A stretch of DNA of 64,000 nt from Uranotaenia lowii. Taxonomy: Eukaryota; Arthropoda; Insecta; Diptera; Culicidae. Below are positions 13,301-25,015 of the stretch, piece by piece. Numbering within the stretch: position 1 is the stretch's first letter; each line of letters opens with the position of its first letter. The position numbers were made by a program, and so were the translations under genes. The stretch lies in contig NW_026597299.1 in NCBI RefSeq assembly GCF_029784155.1, positions 124,001 through 188,000 of the forward strand. Direction: 5' to 3'. Under the pieces are notes generated by a model, which saw nothing but the letters and a program-made list of their open reading frames with translations, ran no database searches and was not told where the DNA came from.

Positions 13301-14200
13301 CGCCCTTCGGTCCTACATGAAGAAAATAATTAGGTCATTTTGTCACACACGGTCAACTCAGATAAGCCTATCTGCGCTATCTATACAAGAATAGAAAAAT
13401 TATCCCAAATTTGGAAAGGCGTAAATTCAAGTTCCAACGAAAATTAATCAACAGAAAGTTTCACCCAATTAATTTTTTTTTAATTTTCGAAAGTTTTAAG
13501 CGATTTTAAGATGAAACCGCATTGATCCGAATGATCGTTAACTCGAATAAAAATACTTTTCAATAATTTTCATTACTTTCATTGGATATTCTTCCAATTA
13601 GAATTTATACTTCATCGAAATTCCGTTAATCATTCAATTGAGAATCTAATAAAGGTGTAAAACTTGTTCACAATGTCCCTTTTATAATTCACATCAGTAG
13701 ATATATTAAAATGTGTGATTCTGTTCAAATTCAAGTACAAGTGTCTGAGCGTCGGTTCAAAATACGATGTTACTGGAGCTTCATTCTTTTGCATTAAACT
13801 TACTTCACATTCGTATCAAAACGTAAAGTTAACTCTTAATTTTTATTGACTTGACTTGGCACAGCAGAGTTCAAAATATTCACTGGTCGGTAAAATAGCA
13901 GAAATACACGGAATGAGTAACAGAAATTACACTTTTGATGTCGAACTTAGAAAAAAAGCTTATCATTTCAATTGAAAATTGAATCCGATAAAAGGGTTTG
14001 ATTTACCAAAGCTTATATAAATGTGTGTCGGAACTGTGTTTCCGTTTATGGAATTCTATTCACAATCAAACGAAAGACGTAAATCTCGTGTACGTCATAC
14101 GCAATAACAGATCAGGGTTGAAGCTCGCGCTGAATCACCACATCACCTTGTTGATGGTCGTAAAGTGTGGGTGGTAGAAATCGAATATGCACCCCAAGTG
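10353..14200. other. Long AT-rich stretch without a gene
   Basis: No convincing exon is visible. A segment at about 10998-11345 starts with AATTTCTTCTTTTGTC and a C-rich run and ends with an inverse-like GACAAAAGAAGGATTTG followed by TTTGTTCCGGCC. The last part also occurs at 61570-61604, so this is a dispersed repeat. The frames of 62-122 codons at 10812-11378 overlap each other on both strands and are composed mostly of low-complexity A/T codons. Confidence 0.5.
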
Positions 14201-14321
14201 TAGTTACTATCAAAAAACTAGGTCAAAAAAGGATGCACTTTGCACTTTTGAATTCGACTAACCAGCTGGCCTAATTATCGTTCGTCACACACGAAAAAAA
14301 ACCTTAATTCAATGCACTCAC

Positions 14322-15004
14322 CATTCCCCGTTCATTTTTCTGCAGGCTGTTTTTCCTGGTCGACGACTGCGAGGATGAAGGTTTCTGCACCACCAGGAAA
14401 CTGCCACCGTCATTGCTGTGCGAGGATCCGTAATGATGTCCGATTACTCCATTGGGTAGATGAGGACTGCCAGAATCTTTGCCGGCGGACGGCGACGATA
14501 TTTGCTTGTCGGTCGATCCGAATGGCTCCATGGTGGCGCCGCGCTGCTGGTGAAGCGATTTCGGCCCATTGGCAAGGGCATTTTTCACTTTTACCCCGGA
14601 GGACGACGGACCGGACAGATTCGCTGAAGGATGCATCATTAGGTGGCCACCAGCAACAGCACCACCACAGTCACACTCGCGGTAATGTTGGTAGTCATGG
14701 TGGAAACTGCGGCTAGTGCGCATCCGCAGCGAATGGCAGCGGCGAAACGGGGTCGGCGACAGCACCGGAATCCTGGTGTTTTCGCTTTCGCCCGGGAACC
14801 CTCGCCGGTGTTCCAGTGGCGTTACTGGTTTGGAAGCGGACATTATCCCGGTATTGGAATGGGTTTCCCACTACTAGAGACACCTGTACGTCAAACTCGG
14901 CCACCACCATTGGTTGTGGCTTCTGGTCATCGGCTGCAGCTATTCGGGCGTTTTGGTTTTTCAATCTCTCTTCAACTGCAACCGACGATGGTGGCTCAAA
15001 CTAC
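14322..15004 (-). CDS. 5' coding exon of an unidentified gene (174 codons, partial)
   Basis: Read on the minus strand, a pyrimidine-rich tract and CTACACAG (ending at 15005) form a strong acceptor. The exon has about 160 bases of probable 5' UTR, two consecutive in-frame TAG codons, then ATG at 14843 and 174 open codons. It ends in ATG|GTGAGTG at 14322/14321, a near-consensus donor, in phase 0. The encoded N-terminus starts MSASKPVTPLEHRR. It is rich in Ser, Gly, His and Pro with basic patches (RRCHSLRMRTSRSF), and is predicted by eye to be disordered and soluble, with no signal peptide or membrane segment. The stretch is clearly richer in G+C than its surroundings. Later exons should lie to the left, probably outside the window or behind large introns. 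I do not recognise the protein; a regulatory or scaffold protein with a disordered head is possible but unproven. Confidence 0.65.
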
Positions 15005-15006
15005 CT

Positions 15007-15760
15007 GTGTAGATGAAGGGGAGAAAAAACAAAACAACATGCTTTTTAGTAGAAAGTGTAACAATATTTTTATATCGTGCCTCGAATGGAGGCCAAAGAT
15101 AATCTATCTATCTGATGCTTCGGCTTGGCAATTAAGCTGTTCGCTCTGATGGCTCTCTTTGCTCAAAGGTGAGGATGGATTGGATTGGATGCGTGAAGGC
15201 CACGTGCTTTCGCGATTTTAATGCCATATAATTGTGGCTGCCGATGCTGGTCTGCCAGCTCTAGACTTAGTGATGCAAGGCGGTATACGTTATGTACAAC
15301 AACAACGACTTCAACACGACTCTGCGCGGTTTTCAACAGAAAAACTGAAGTTTTTTTGATGCATTTTCCACGAGACTCAGCCATGAGAGCTGTGGCTAAG
15401 AGACAATAATAGAAGCCATCATCATCAGTGATGAATGCTTCAATCAAAGGTAGGTAAACAAAGAAGCTTTTTAGAGCTTGAACATGTTTTTGTTTTCTGT
15501 CACGAATGTAATGGCTGTGTAGTGATGTTGTTCTAGTTTTTCGAGACATTATGATTGTTACCAATTCGAAACAAACCGGAGACATTATGTAAAGTAACAA
15601 GTGGTTAGATTTCTAGACAGAAGGTTGATTTTCATCGAGTTAGGAATACACGAAACGATGATGATCGATATTCCTCCATTACCAAGTATTAACATAAAGA
15701 GATTATTGAATTTATTTAAAAAAAAACTTTTTCAACTTAAGAAATCAGACAAAACACGAA
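15007..15760. other. Probable intron or upstream region of the minus-strand exon
   Basis: On the minus strand this lies directly upstream of the acceptor at 15005. A 145-codon minus frame (15600-15163) is open, but it has no recognisable domain and no clear splice signals, and its composition is not like that of the neighbouring exon. I treat it as non-coding, with some doubt. Confidence 0.4.
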
Positions 15761-15770
15761 AAATCTAAAA

Positions 15771-18358
15771 ATGATTTTATTGGAATTTGTAACGCCTAAA
15801 ATTATTGATCTAATTTGCATAGAAATTATGGGTAAGCTCCTATACAATTTTATCCAATTTTATGATATTCTTTCTAAACTAAATGTGTTTGAAAGTTCTT
15901 GTGAGACAAATATTGATGAACTTAAATTGATTTTCAAAAAATTTAGAAAAATGAAAGTTGCCTGAAAGCACTTTAAACTTTTTAGTTAAATTCTTCAATA
16001 AATGTTTTCACTTGGCCTATTTTCCCAATAAATGGAAAAATGCCAAAGTTACTCCAATTTTGAAACCTGGAAAAAGTGCTTCAGAGCCTTCAAGTTATCG
16101 ACCAATTAGTTTGCTTCCTTCTTTAAGTAAACTATTTGAGAGAGTTATTTTGAATAGAATGATGATTCACATTAATCAGAATTCTATTTTCCCTGATGAA
16201 CAATTTGGTTTTCGCCATGGACATTAACGCTAGCAAATCTGAAGGTTATTCAACTGATATTGCTCTTCTAGATATTGAAAAAGCTTTTGACCGTGGTTGG
16301 CACAAAGGTTTAGTAGCTAAATTAGCTCGATTTGATTTTTCTGTATATCTACCAAAATTATTCAAAATTATTTGGCTAGCCGAACCTTACAAGTAAGCTA
16401 TTAAAATTCATGCTCTGAAAGGACACCCATTAGAGCTGGTGTCCCTCAGGGTAGTATACTTGGGCCAATTTTATACAATATTTTTACTTCTGACCTTCCT
16501 GATGTACCAGAAGGAAAAGGTAGAAGATTATTTGCTGATGATACTTTGCTTTCAGCCAAAGGTCGAAATTTACGGGTGGTACGCAGTAGATTGCAACAAA
16601 ATTTAAATTCCTTTTTGAATTACCCAAATCCGGGGTAATATTGATAACTTTTTTCAATATTATTCGATTATTTTTTCTGTTAAGGGGAATGTGGCATGTT
16701 TTATATTTTTAAAACTAGTACTGGACTCCTATGAATGTTAAACATGGATGCAGAAATTTATTAGACTACTTTAAATTTGATTTAAGAATCGTTTTCGTCT
16801 CTGTTCTGAATTTGATGCTTAGGGGTGACATTGATCAGTCACTATTCTGACGGTTTTAACGAGTTTTCTTGATCATAAAGGATACAAAACACCTTCATAA
16901 TATTTACACATGCTAGTTTATCAATTTAACCTTGATTTTGAACGTTTTATTTTAAAAATATTTATAATCGAAAAAATAACTATGATGCTGCCTACATTTA
17001 GGAGCAAAAAATAAAATAATTGCTAAATAGTTTGAACTTCAAAATACAAATGAAATTTTACCTTCACACATTTCCTTAGGCCCTCTCACTATTTCGATTT
17101 TCATTTTTTCTTCAAAGTTAACGATTTGATAAGGTTCCTATCCATTTGTCCAATACGGACTTACTCTTGGAAAATGTCCTAATTTTTTAAATATCAAAAA
17201 TTTATCATTAAATTACTATAAAAATAGCACTATAACTATTCATATACAAAGAACAAAAGTTGTTCTTTCACATTAAACAACCCGTTTCTTTCTAAATGCT
17301 TTTTGGTATCATCAGGAGAGCTGTTTGTTTGCGAACCTTGGAAAAAATAGATATTTTAAGATTTTGAAATTGATTTTTTACTAACAAAAAAAAATTCAGA
17401 TTCAAATCAAATTTTACCTATTTGAAACTCCTTTTATAGTCTTTCAAACGTAGAAAACAATTTTTTTAAAATTCAAACTATAGACTGAGTTATTGATGAT
17501 AATGCGGGAAAGTTTATTGTTTGTCAAATTTACCCCGGTGAACAAAGTTACCCCGTTTTACGGTACTTGAAAATGTGGAAAATTTATCCTAACGCTTCCA
17601 AAACTCAACTTATTTTATTTCGCCATAAGCCAAGAGCAAATTTTTTAAAACCTAATGAAAATCATTCCATAACTTTCAATGGGGTTTCATTAGAATGGTC
17701 TGATCACGTGAAGTATTTGGGACTCACACTCGATCGGAATCTTGCTTTTAAAATCACATTGAAGATATTCAATCTAAATGTAATAAATATACTAAATCTC
17801 TTTATTCTCTCAACAGGAAATCCAGACTTTGCCTAATGAATAAGTTGCTCATATACAAACAGGTGTTCCGACCAGCGATAATGTATGCAGTTCCGTTTTG
17901 GTCTAGCTGCTGCGCGACGAGGAAAAAAGCCATCCAGAGGATTCAGGACAAGGTTCTGAAAATGATTTTGCAGTTTCCACCTTGGCAAAGCACCGAAGAT
18001 CTTCATCGGATTGCGGGCATTGAATCGATCTAAGAGATGGCCAACAAAATCATCTCCAACTTCAGAGGCAAATCGATGCAGTCTTCCATCGCATAGATTC
18101 GATCTCTCTATAATTAGTTTAATTTTAGGATAGTTTTTAGTTGTAAGTTAAAAAAAAATTTGACTCTACAGGATGTTCTTCTACATAAAAATACTTGATT
18201 GTGCTCAGCAAATTTAAGTCGAATAAATAAATTTTAGTGATTAATAAACTATAGGGCTATGAACAGTTCATTATTGAACTGAACACCTAATTTAATGTAA
18301 TAATGTAATATAAGTGTAATGATGAATTTGTACGAATAAAGACATATTTAAAAAAAAA
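15771..18358 (+). pseudogene. 5'-truncated, decayed Jockey-type LINE (reverse transcriptase remnant)
   Basis: Translated pieces give the reverse-transcriptase order typical of Jockey-like non-LTR elements. The entry region is at 15771-15965. Next come WKNAKVTPILKPGK and YRPISLLPSLSKLFERVI (16030-16150), then LLDIEKAFDR (16264-16293), GVPQGSILGPILYN (about 16438-16479) and the catalytic FADDT (16531-16545). The thumb-side segment (NASKTQLILF, 17590) and the C-terminal region (PAIMYAVPFW, 17870) follow. Frames change near 15960, 16220 and 16400 and part of the conserved core is missing, so it is dead. The 3' UTR ends with AATAAA and a short A-tail at 18350-18358. A MITE (16624-17563) interrupts it. 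A second piece of the same 3' UTR lies at 34083-34228. In life this enzyme copies its own RNA at nicked chromosomal DNA. Confidence 0.88.
16624..17563. mobile_element. MITE with 3-bp duplication inserted in the LINE
   Basis: The ends are CCAAATCCGGGGTAA at 16624 and TTACCCCGTTTTACGG ending at 17563, an imperfect inverted repeat. The 3-bp duplication TAC lies at 16621-16623 and 17564-17566. Removing the element and one TAC rejoins the reverse-transcriptase reading frame without any shift (codons at 16618-16623 continue at 17567). Related ends occur at 52011 and 57481. The 940-bp interior is non-coding. Such CCGTAAAACGGGG elements with 3-bp duplications are familiar from mosquito genomes; the exact family is inference. 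Confidence 0.85.
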
Positions 18359-18840
18359 CCTGTGGAATAAGCGTCAAACTGTGAAAGAATCGGGTAAGAT
18401 CAATCTATTTTTTTGTATTTTTTTTTTCGTTTTCAACTTTGCAAACTGAACATAATCACTTCAAATTCGAATTCTATAGAACCATATAAAGCGTTTGGCA
18501 AGGAACTCCAAACTGGCTGTAGTAGTATCTGTAATGCATGTTGTATGTATCAGATATCTACTATTGAGAAAAAATTGAGAAACGAACGATTATAATTTTC
18601 CAGGAGTTTTAGCCATGTTGGTGTTTGAAGAAGAAAAAGAAAAAGAAAAAATACAAACCAGCTAGAATCATTTTGAAGATAACAAATTTGGTTTGCTTTT
18701 CCATGAAAAATTGCATCACATCAAAATAACTATTATAAAATTTAAATTTTTCGAAAAAAAAATCGTTACGTCACGATGAGCATATCTCCCCCCTCCCCTA
18801 TGTCACAATTCGTTAGGAGCGTTACGTAATAAATGGATGC
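18359..18840. other. Non-coding; dispersed repeat segment at about 18750-18840
   Basis: No gene is seen. The segment containing TCGTTACGTCACGATGAG, then a C-rich run, then CGTTACGTAATAAATGGATG has the look of a common dispersed mosquito repeat. That is a recollection of repeat style rather than a demonstrated match inside this window. Confidence 0.3.
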
Positions 18841-18849
18841 CCCCTTATA

Positions 18850-19095
18850 CGGATAGTAGTATTATCCGCCAAACAAAGCACCAGAAACATAATGTATGTT
18901 TGTATTCTACAAATAGACATTCATTATTTTGTTATTGCTTTGTTTGATGGATCTAAGACTCACCGTTTAGTGCAAAATGCATCGATCATGAATGGTAAAT
19001 GAAAAAAGTCACCTAGACCAGGAATCGAACTCGAGTCTTCTGATTGCCTCTCCGACACCCTACGAATAGGCCAAATCGTCAGATGAATCAAGTCA
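18850..19095 (-). repeat. tRNA-derived SINE (minus strand)
   Basis: Read on the minus strand, 19075-19015 contains an A-box-like TGGCCTATTCGTAGGGTG and a B-box-like GAGTTCGATTCCTGG at ordinary tRNA spacing, followed by a non-tRNA body. The body holds an internal inverted repeat around CCAAACAAAGCA and its near-inverse TGCTTTGTTTGATGG. The 3' border near 18850 is approximate because no A-tail is obvious. It encodes no protein and would be transcribed by RNA polymerase III if active. Confidence 0.5.
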
Positions 19096-19099
19096 AGCC

Positions 19100-20560
19100 G
19101 TAGCTCTATATTTCAGTTGGCTTCATCGAGTTGAATTCGCTGCTAGATTCTACGGCAGAAAATGCTCATCGTGCCCCGATTAATGGTGCTTATACTGCCT
19201 CAGTGGGGGTTCCCATTATGCCCCTACAGTGACTGATTTTCAGCTTTTGACAAAAAAAACTGAAAATGCATTTTTGAACATTTGTATCTACATACTTTTT
19301 AAAGTTTTTAGCCCATTAGAATATAGATTTTTTTTATCGAATACTGCTTTTATTCACCGAAAAGGTGGACATCATGTAACAGGTGTTTTCCTCTAACGAT
19401 GATCCACTGCAAAACAAATTTAAAATCTAATATCCTCTACTTGATTACTGAAAAATTCGATTTAAAAAAATCGTTTATGTCATTACAAATATTATGCTGA
19501 TATGAAATATTCTTCAAGAAACCAATTTCAGCCTCAATTAAATTTTTTCTATGTTTTTCTCAAGCTCAACACTACATTTAAAAAGGTTTTGGAAACATTA
19601 TCTAAGGCCACAAAATTTCCATATTTTTCGAGGTGCAATGAATTTAAAACGTGTTTTTATTAACTTGGGTGCCCTGAATCTAAATATGCAATTTTTATTA
19701 GCTTTTATCATTGAAATCACTTTTGAAAATAAGTTAAAAATTATTTAATAAGGTTCTGTACGTTTTTGATGAAAATTTAAAACAAAAACATAACTATTTT
19801 TTTATTTTTTGCTTTTCCTTATTTAACGAATTATCAAAGAAGTTTTAAGCCGAATTGAATTTAAAATATTTTTCAAAGCTTAAATCTAATCGTTTTGCAG
19901 GTTTCAACCAATTTGTTAAATGAAATCAATTTTTGTAACTCTCTGCAGTAATGTTAAAAACACTCATATTTTTCCAAATTTTTAAAAACTGTTATTTTTT
20001 ACTTTTTAAGATCATGTATCATCATCGTCAAAATATTATTCCTTAATTGAATGAAGTATAATAAACAAAATCAGAATGTTCTGATTGACACATACCACCA
20101 TATCACGAAAACTAAATGTGGTAGTCTAAATTTGACAAAAAACTTCAGGAGACGTGTTTATTGAAAAAAAGATCCTTCTTAAATGGTAAGAAACTTGTCT
20201 TTTTAATCTTCATATTTTATTTTAATTTTCAAACGAATTTTCCGAAATTTATAGTACAATTTTCTTTAATTTTTAAATAAATTTACCGAATGTTAAAGTC
20301 ATACTATTTAAATTTTTAGGAATATTTTTGGTAAGTTTGTCTATTTTTTTTTAATTCTGAATTTTCGGTGTTCTAAAAACATAAACCTATAATTTCAAAG
20401 CCGTTCTTTCTTCTTCTTTTCTCTGATTTTCTATTTGCCTTTCATTTTCAACCTTCACCGATAAAGCCGCAAAATAATATCAAATTCACAGTGATTTCTC
20501 TTCTTAAAATTGAGATGAATTATAAATAACAATAATTATAATTTTCCTAACAACCAATCA
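19100..20560. other. AT-rich stretch with an old dispersed repeat
   Basis: There is no gene. Parts resemble two other places in the window. The stretch 19590-19640 (CACAAAATTTCC then TTTTTCGAGGTGC) resembles 30450-30485. The stretch 20435-20480 (TTTCATTTTCAACC then CACCGATAAAGCCGCAAA) resembles 29265-29310. The matches are diverged, so this is an old repeat of unknown type. Confidence 0.35.
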
Positions 20561-20563
20561 TGG

Positions 20564-20944
20564 TTAAGGTTGCCAGATTGCCCGGTTTTATCCGGGTTTG
20601 CCCGGATATTTGATACAAAATTTGGGAACAGTCTGGCCCGGCCCGGTTGCCCGGATTTTTATTTAAATATGCCCGGATTTTTTCACTTTATTTAGCAAAT
20701 CAATAAAAAAAAACTAAATTGTGTTGTAAATTTTTTTAATTTGGTTACCCAAACAAAATTTTTTGAGCATATTTTGCAAAAAAAAAAATCATGAAAGGAT
20801 TTTTCGAAGCCTTAAATACGATTTGACAAAAATTGCCCGGATTTTTGGTCTTCGATTTAGAAATGATTTTGCCAGTTTTTTTTCTAGAAAATTGCCCGGA
20901 TTGTCCGGCCCGGATACGTGCTGAAAAAATTCTGGCAACCTTAA
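20564..20944. mobile_element. Short MITE with TTAA (or TA) target duplication, about 380 bp
   Basis: GGTTGCCAGA at 20568 is repeated in inverse as TCTGGCAACC ending at 20940, and TTAA flanks both sides (20564-20567 and 20941-20944). The interior repeats GCCCGG several times in both orientations (GCCCGGATT, GCCCGGCCCGG), giving it marked internal structure. TTAA would suggest a piggyBac-type mover; if only TA is the duplication, a Tc1/mariner-type mover is equally possible. A truncated left end of the same family (AAGGTTGCCAGATT) lies at 24952. Confidence 0.7.
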
Positions 20945-23900
20945 TAAAGGTTATTTTTTACTTAATCTGACATTTATTTCAGGAGGTGTATTTTGGAAAT
21001 ATTTATTTCGAATTTTTGAAACTAGACTGCTTGGAAATTATTTTGAAGCAAATTTCTAGTTCAGAATAAGAAACATAATTTTGAAATTAATATCAATGGC
21101 TTATTTGAAATATCATTGATTTGAAACTTTCATTGTGATTTGTTTTGGAGGTATTTATTTTATAAGCAAAATTTATTATTTTTGGGTTTGTGTGATAGGG
21201 TGAGTGCTCTTACTTTGGAATTAGAGCCTACTTTAGTTCTGAAATGCCGAAAATAATTCGCTTTGCTAGCATAGAATAAAGATACCCTTATGCACACAAT
21301 GTACTCTTATTCTTCCTGAATCTTACCATACCACTTTTTACAATAAAAGTCTTTCTGATAAAATTTTCAACGTTTTCAGAAATGTCCCTCCTAATCAGTG
21401 GTAAATCAGACAGCGCAATTAGTGGGACGCGTTTTGAGACTCTAATGTTAATAAGGAAAAACCACGTTTTTACTGTCCAAGCCAAAGTTAAAAAGGGAAT
21501 TACTTTCATTGTGAAGAATATGAACCATACTACATATTTTTCCTGGAATAAATGAAAACCAATGGACAACCCGGAAAATTTGTAAAGGATCCAACAATAG
21601 GAGACTTTTGACTTTGATGTTTCATTTTAAAACTTGACATCACCAAAACTTTGTTTCAATACCAACAAATCAACAAAGGTGCGAGTTATTAATAACATAA
21701 ATTTAGGTGTTTTTAATAGTTAAAAAGCTGTATTACTTTTTTATGCTTACATCTAATTGGAGATTCTATTTTTAATGAATTTGTTTATCCATTTTCCAAA
21801 TCATACTGTTTATAGAAGTTTTAGTTCTAGGTCCAATGAAAGATCGAATTCTTACCTGACAACAATCCTATACGGTATAAATTATACCTGTCTACGCTAA
21901 AATCTTCTTGGAGCACTGAATTTATGTGTGCCAAAGTTTATTTTCTGTTAAAAAAAACTCAAAATCACGGGTTGAAAATAAAACCACAATGCGAACAACG
22001 ATGGCGGGTCAGAAAATTTCCGGTCTGCGAGTGCTGGTCGATGTTTGAAAACCCTCTTAATGGTTGCTGTTGTTGCCATGAATAAATTACCATCGGAAGC
22101 ACCTGATTCATCATAATGGAACCCTCAACCATTTCTCTGATGAAGCTAGGTTGTATTATCATCCGAAATCATCTGATCTAATCAGCTGCACCGTCAATTA
22201 CAGGCCATTTGCAGAAGCTGTAAAGCGAGTTGCTGTACTTAATACAATTCATTGACACTGAGCGGGGCCGAAAGTGATAGGCAAGATTAAAAGTGGAAGG
22301 CATGCAGAATAACTGCTGTTGGATTAAATTATTAATCATTATTGATGGGAAAGACTGCAATTTTGTGATTGTTTCACACTGAGGGATAAAAGAAATTTAA
22401 ACGTTTATTTGTGAGAAATCGAACATGCAGCTTTCAAAGGTCAATCCGCCTTGCCAGGTAAATTTTTTGACGTTTCGGAGTTAGGATAAATGTATGGCCG
22501 TTTTCAAAAGCTTTCCAAAAGCTCCCTAACTAATCTAAACTTTTCTATGGAGGACATGGTGTCGCTAGTGTTTGCTTAATAACTCCCATTGTTGACAAGC
22601 GTTTCGATGGGAAAAATCATAGCTAGGGAATCTGGCCTAATTAAAATGCTTTTTCCTTCATTCCAATCATCCATAAAGATCGAACCGTTTGATAGCTATT
22701 TTAAGTTTATTTTGAACACTGATTGAACAAAAACTCTGACACCAATTTCAGCTGAACCTGGTACGGTTGAGAAGTACAAAATCGCAGTTGATTTCGAGGT
22801 CGATGTTCGTTAAAAGAAAAACGCCGAATCAGAAAAAACACAAAGCCCCAACAACCTCACGAGTCATTCGTTTCGTTCGAATTGCAACAACTGCATGCAG
22901 GAAAAGATTGGCCGATTTATATTTGAAAACTGCGAAGGTCGAACGAAATTGCTGCTGCTGTTAGTGATGGGAGGAGGAAACGGAGACTGGCAAGGCCTAG
23001 TTATATTGCGAGCTTTGGTGCCGATTGAATGGATTTGTTTTTGATAATCTTTTATGTTCGAAAAAAAAGAAGATTAGTTGACGTGTTTGAACCCCATCTT
23101 CAGTTATAAAGTTTTCCAATATTCACGGTAGTTTTGGTTTTGGAGTTTGTAAAAAAAATTAAATACCTTAAAAAACATTGATCTAACCATGGAAAACATA
23201 AGCAGGGAAACTTTCCCTGGGTACAATGTTTTTTTTTATGGAACAGAGTTTTCTAATTTCATTGAACTGAAATCAAAACTACAGTACTAATATCATACCT
23301 ACAAATCAACACCAATTGTGTTGAATGCAATAAAAAAAGGAAGCTCACCCACAAGGCACATGAAAAAATGATACCCTAACGTATTGGCATTCCATTGGGT
23401 TTTTTTCTCTATCCATCAAATTTGACAAAAAACAACAGCAGAATCAAGTAACGAATTGAACGCTTTCACCGCAACCGATTGTTACAAGTTGTTTTTCTCG
23501 CGCCCTTTCGTACAAAACATATGTAATGAAACAGTTGTACATATTTGCGAAACCAATCCCTTATTATCTTCGCTATCTTTCGCAAGACCTCATGATTTTA
23601 CATCAGCCAGCTGCTGTGATGACAGATAGTTGATCTCTATTGTCACCGAGTTGATCTGGAAGCAAAGATTAATCAATACCGTGAAAAGGTAGGTAACCAC
23701 ATATAATGGCTCGATTCGATTCACTTTCATGGGTTATTACAGCCAATTGATTGTCACTAGGAAGCCATGCAACTTCATTTGACTCAGTCAATTTTTAAAG
23801 AAATTACATAAAAGATAAGTTAGCAAAGTTTTAAGTTGTGGTTTAAGTGAAGTTGAACAATTAAATCATATTCTAGGAGAAATAAAAAAAAAGCTATAAA

Positions 23901-24950
23901 CCAACGCCTTTTTTCAATTCCTCATAAAAATGGCCACATAATAAATGATTCAAAACTAACCCTACCTAGTTAAAATACATAAAAAAAAGAATTATTTAGA
24001 ATCAAGAAAGTTTTAGTTTTCGAGATGCCTAAACTACGCCGTGTCAGCAATAAATTTGTACGATGAGGATTAATATCTTTTTTCAGACATAACATTATTT
24101 GGGTAGTCAAAACTTTCAATAAGATGAAGTTATTTTACCGATTTGTGGAAAATTAAGTTTCAAAATATCAGATTTTTTTGTCGCCCTTTAACCTTCATGT
24201 TTAACATGTGAACATGTACATTTCAGAAGACAAGTTAAAGACAAATGAAAAATCAACAAACAGAGGCATTTTCTACTGTATCCTGCCTTCTCACAATTTT
24301 TTGAAAAAAATGTTCGAAAAAATTGGCGAAATGTTTCGATAAACTTATTAAAAATATAGCGGTTTTTCATTTCACATTGACGTGATTTGGATTTTTTCAG
24401 TTTTAAAACAATCTGAATAAATTCAGTTTCTTCGCTATCTTCTGTGAAACTGTTAGAAGTATTCTGCATCGTATACCAAATTCATAATTTTAGTGTTCTA
24501 AAACAACACTAGTCATGGTGTGAAAATTAGAGATTTTTTCATGCATCGATTTTTATTTATTTGGGTAACATCATTATTGGTCTAAATAGGAAAAAGAAAT
24601 AATTTATAGATTGCTCGTAATCATGTCATTTTCAATCCGGCACCATTTTTCATCGTGTGAATAGATGTTGATGAATTTTGAGATGCAGTCTCTAATTTTT
24701 CTTTTTACGGAAATAGCTGTTACTTTTGTTTTCCAGTCATTGTAGAAACTTCAAATTTTGTAAAGTGTTAGTTAGATAGAAAAATCATCAACCAAGAGGA
24801 GAAATTGCAGTCTTTCAAAGCCGAGATTTCACGCGATCTCATTCTCTATCGAACGCTACTATATGTCCTACCACATTGGCTCTGAAGCCCTCATGAAGTT
24901 GAACTGGGGTACTGACTTAATAATTAAATTTTTTAAGCAAATTTAGCATA
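20945..24950. other. Long stretch without a recognised gene
   Basis: Short frames of 60-93 codons on both strands (for example 21288-21569, 22178-22360 and 24188-24469, minus strand) show no recognisable domains or paired splice sites. Composition at 21960-22980 is more balanced, with CAG/CTG-rich patches, and could be unique non-coding DNA. I see no transposon ends here. Confidence 0.45.
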
Positions 24951-24951
24951 A

Positions 24952-24984
24952 GGTTGCCAGATTTCCCGGATTTATTGTATTGTG
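24952..24984 (+). repeat. Truncated left end of the GGTTGCCAGA MITE family
   Basis: AAGGTTGCCAGATT, then CCCGGATT, matches the left end of the element at 20566. Only about 30 bp remain before the sequence runs into the T/A-rich start of the Helitron-like array, so this is a fragment. Confidence 0.45.
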
Positions 24985-25015
24985 TGAAGTTTTATTGTAT
25001 CTATATATATCTATA

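Noticed and set aside
14312..15149. Plus-strand frames of 134 and 168 codons
   Set aside because: They are shadows of the GC-rich minus-strand exon; only the minus frame has matching splice signals and a start after stops.
24840..24925. Minus-strand stretch reading like an Sm/LSm fold piece (GFRANVVGHIVAFDRE) that might pair with the exon at 28489
   Set aside because: The frame stops directly after this segment. No acceptor gives the phase 0 needed to join the exon at 28489, and the similarity covers under 20 residues.
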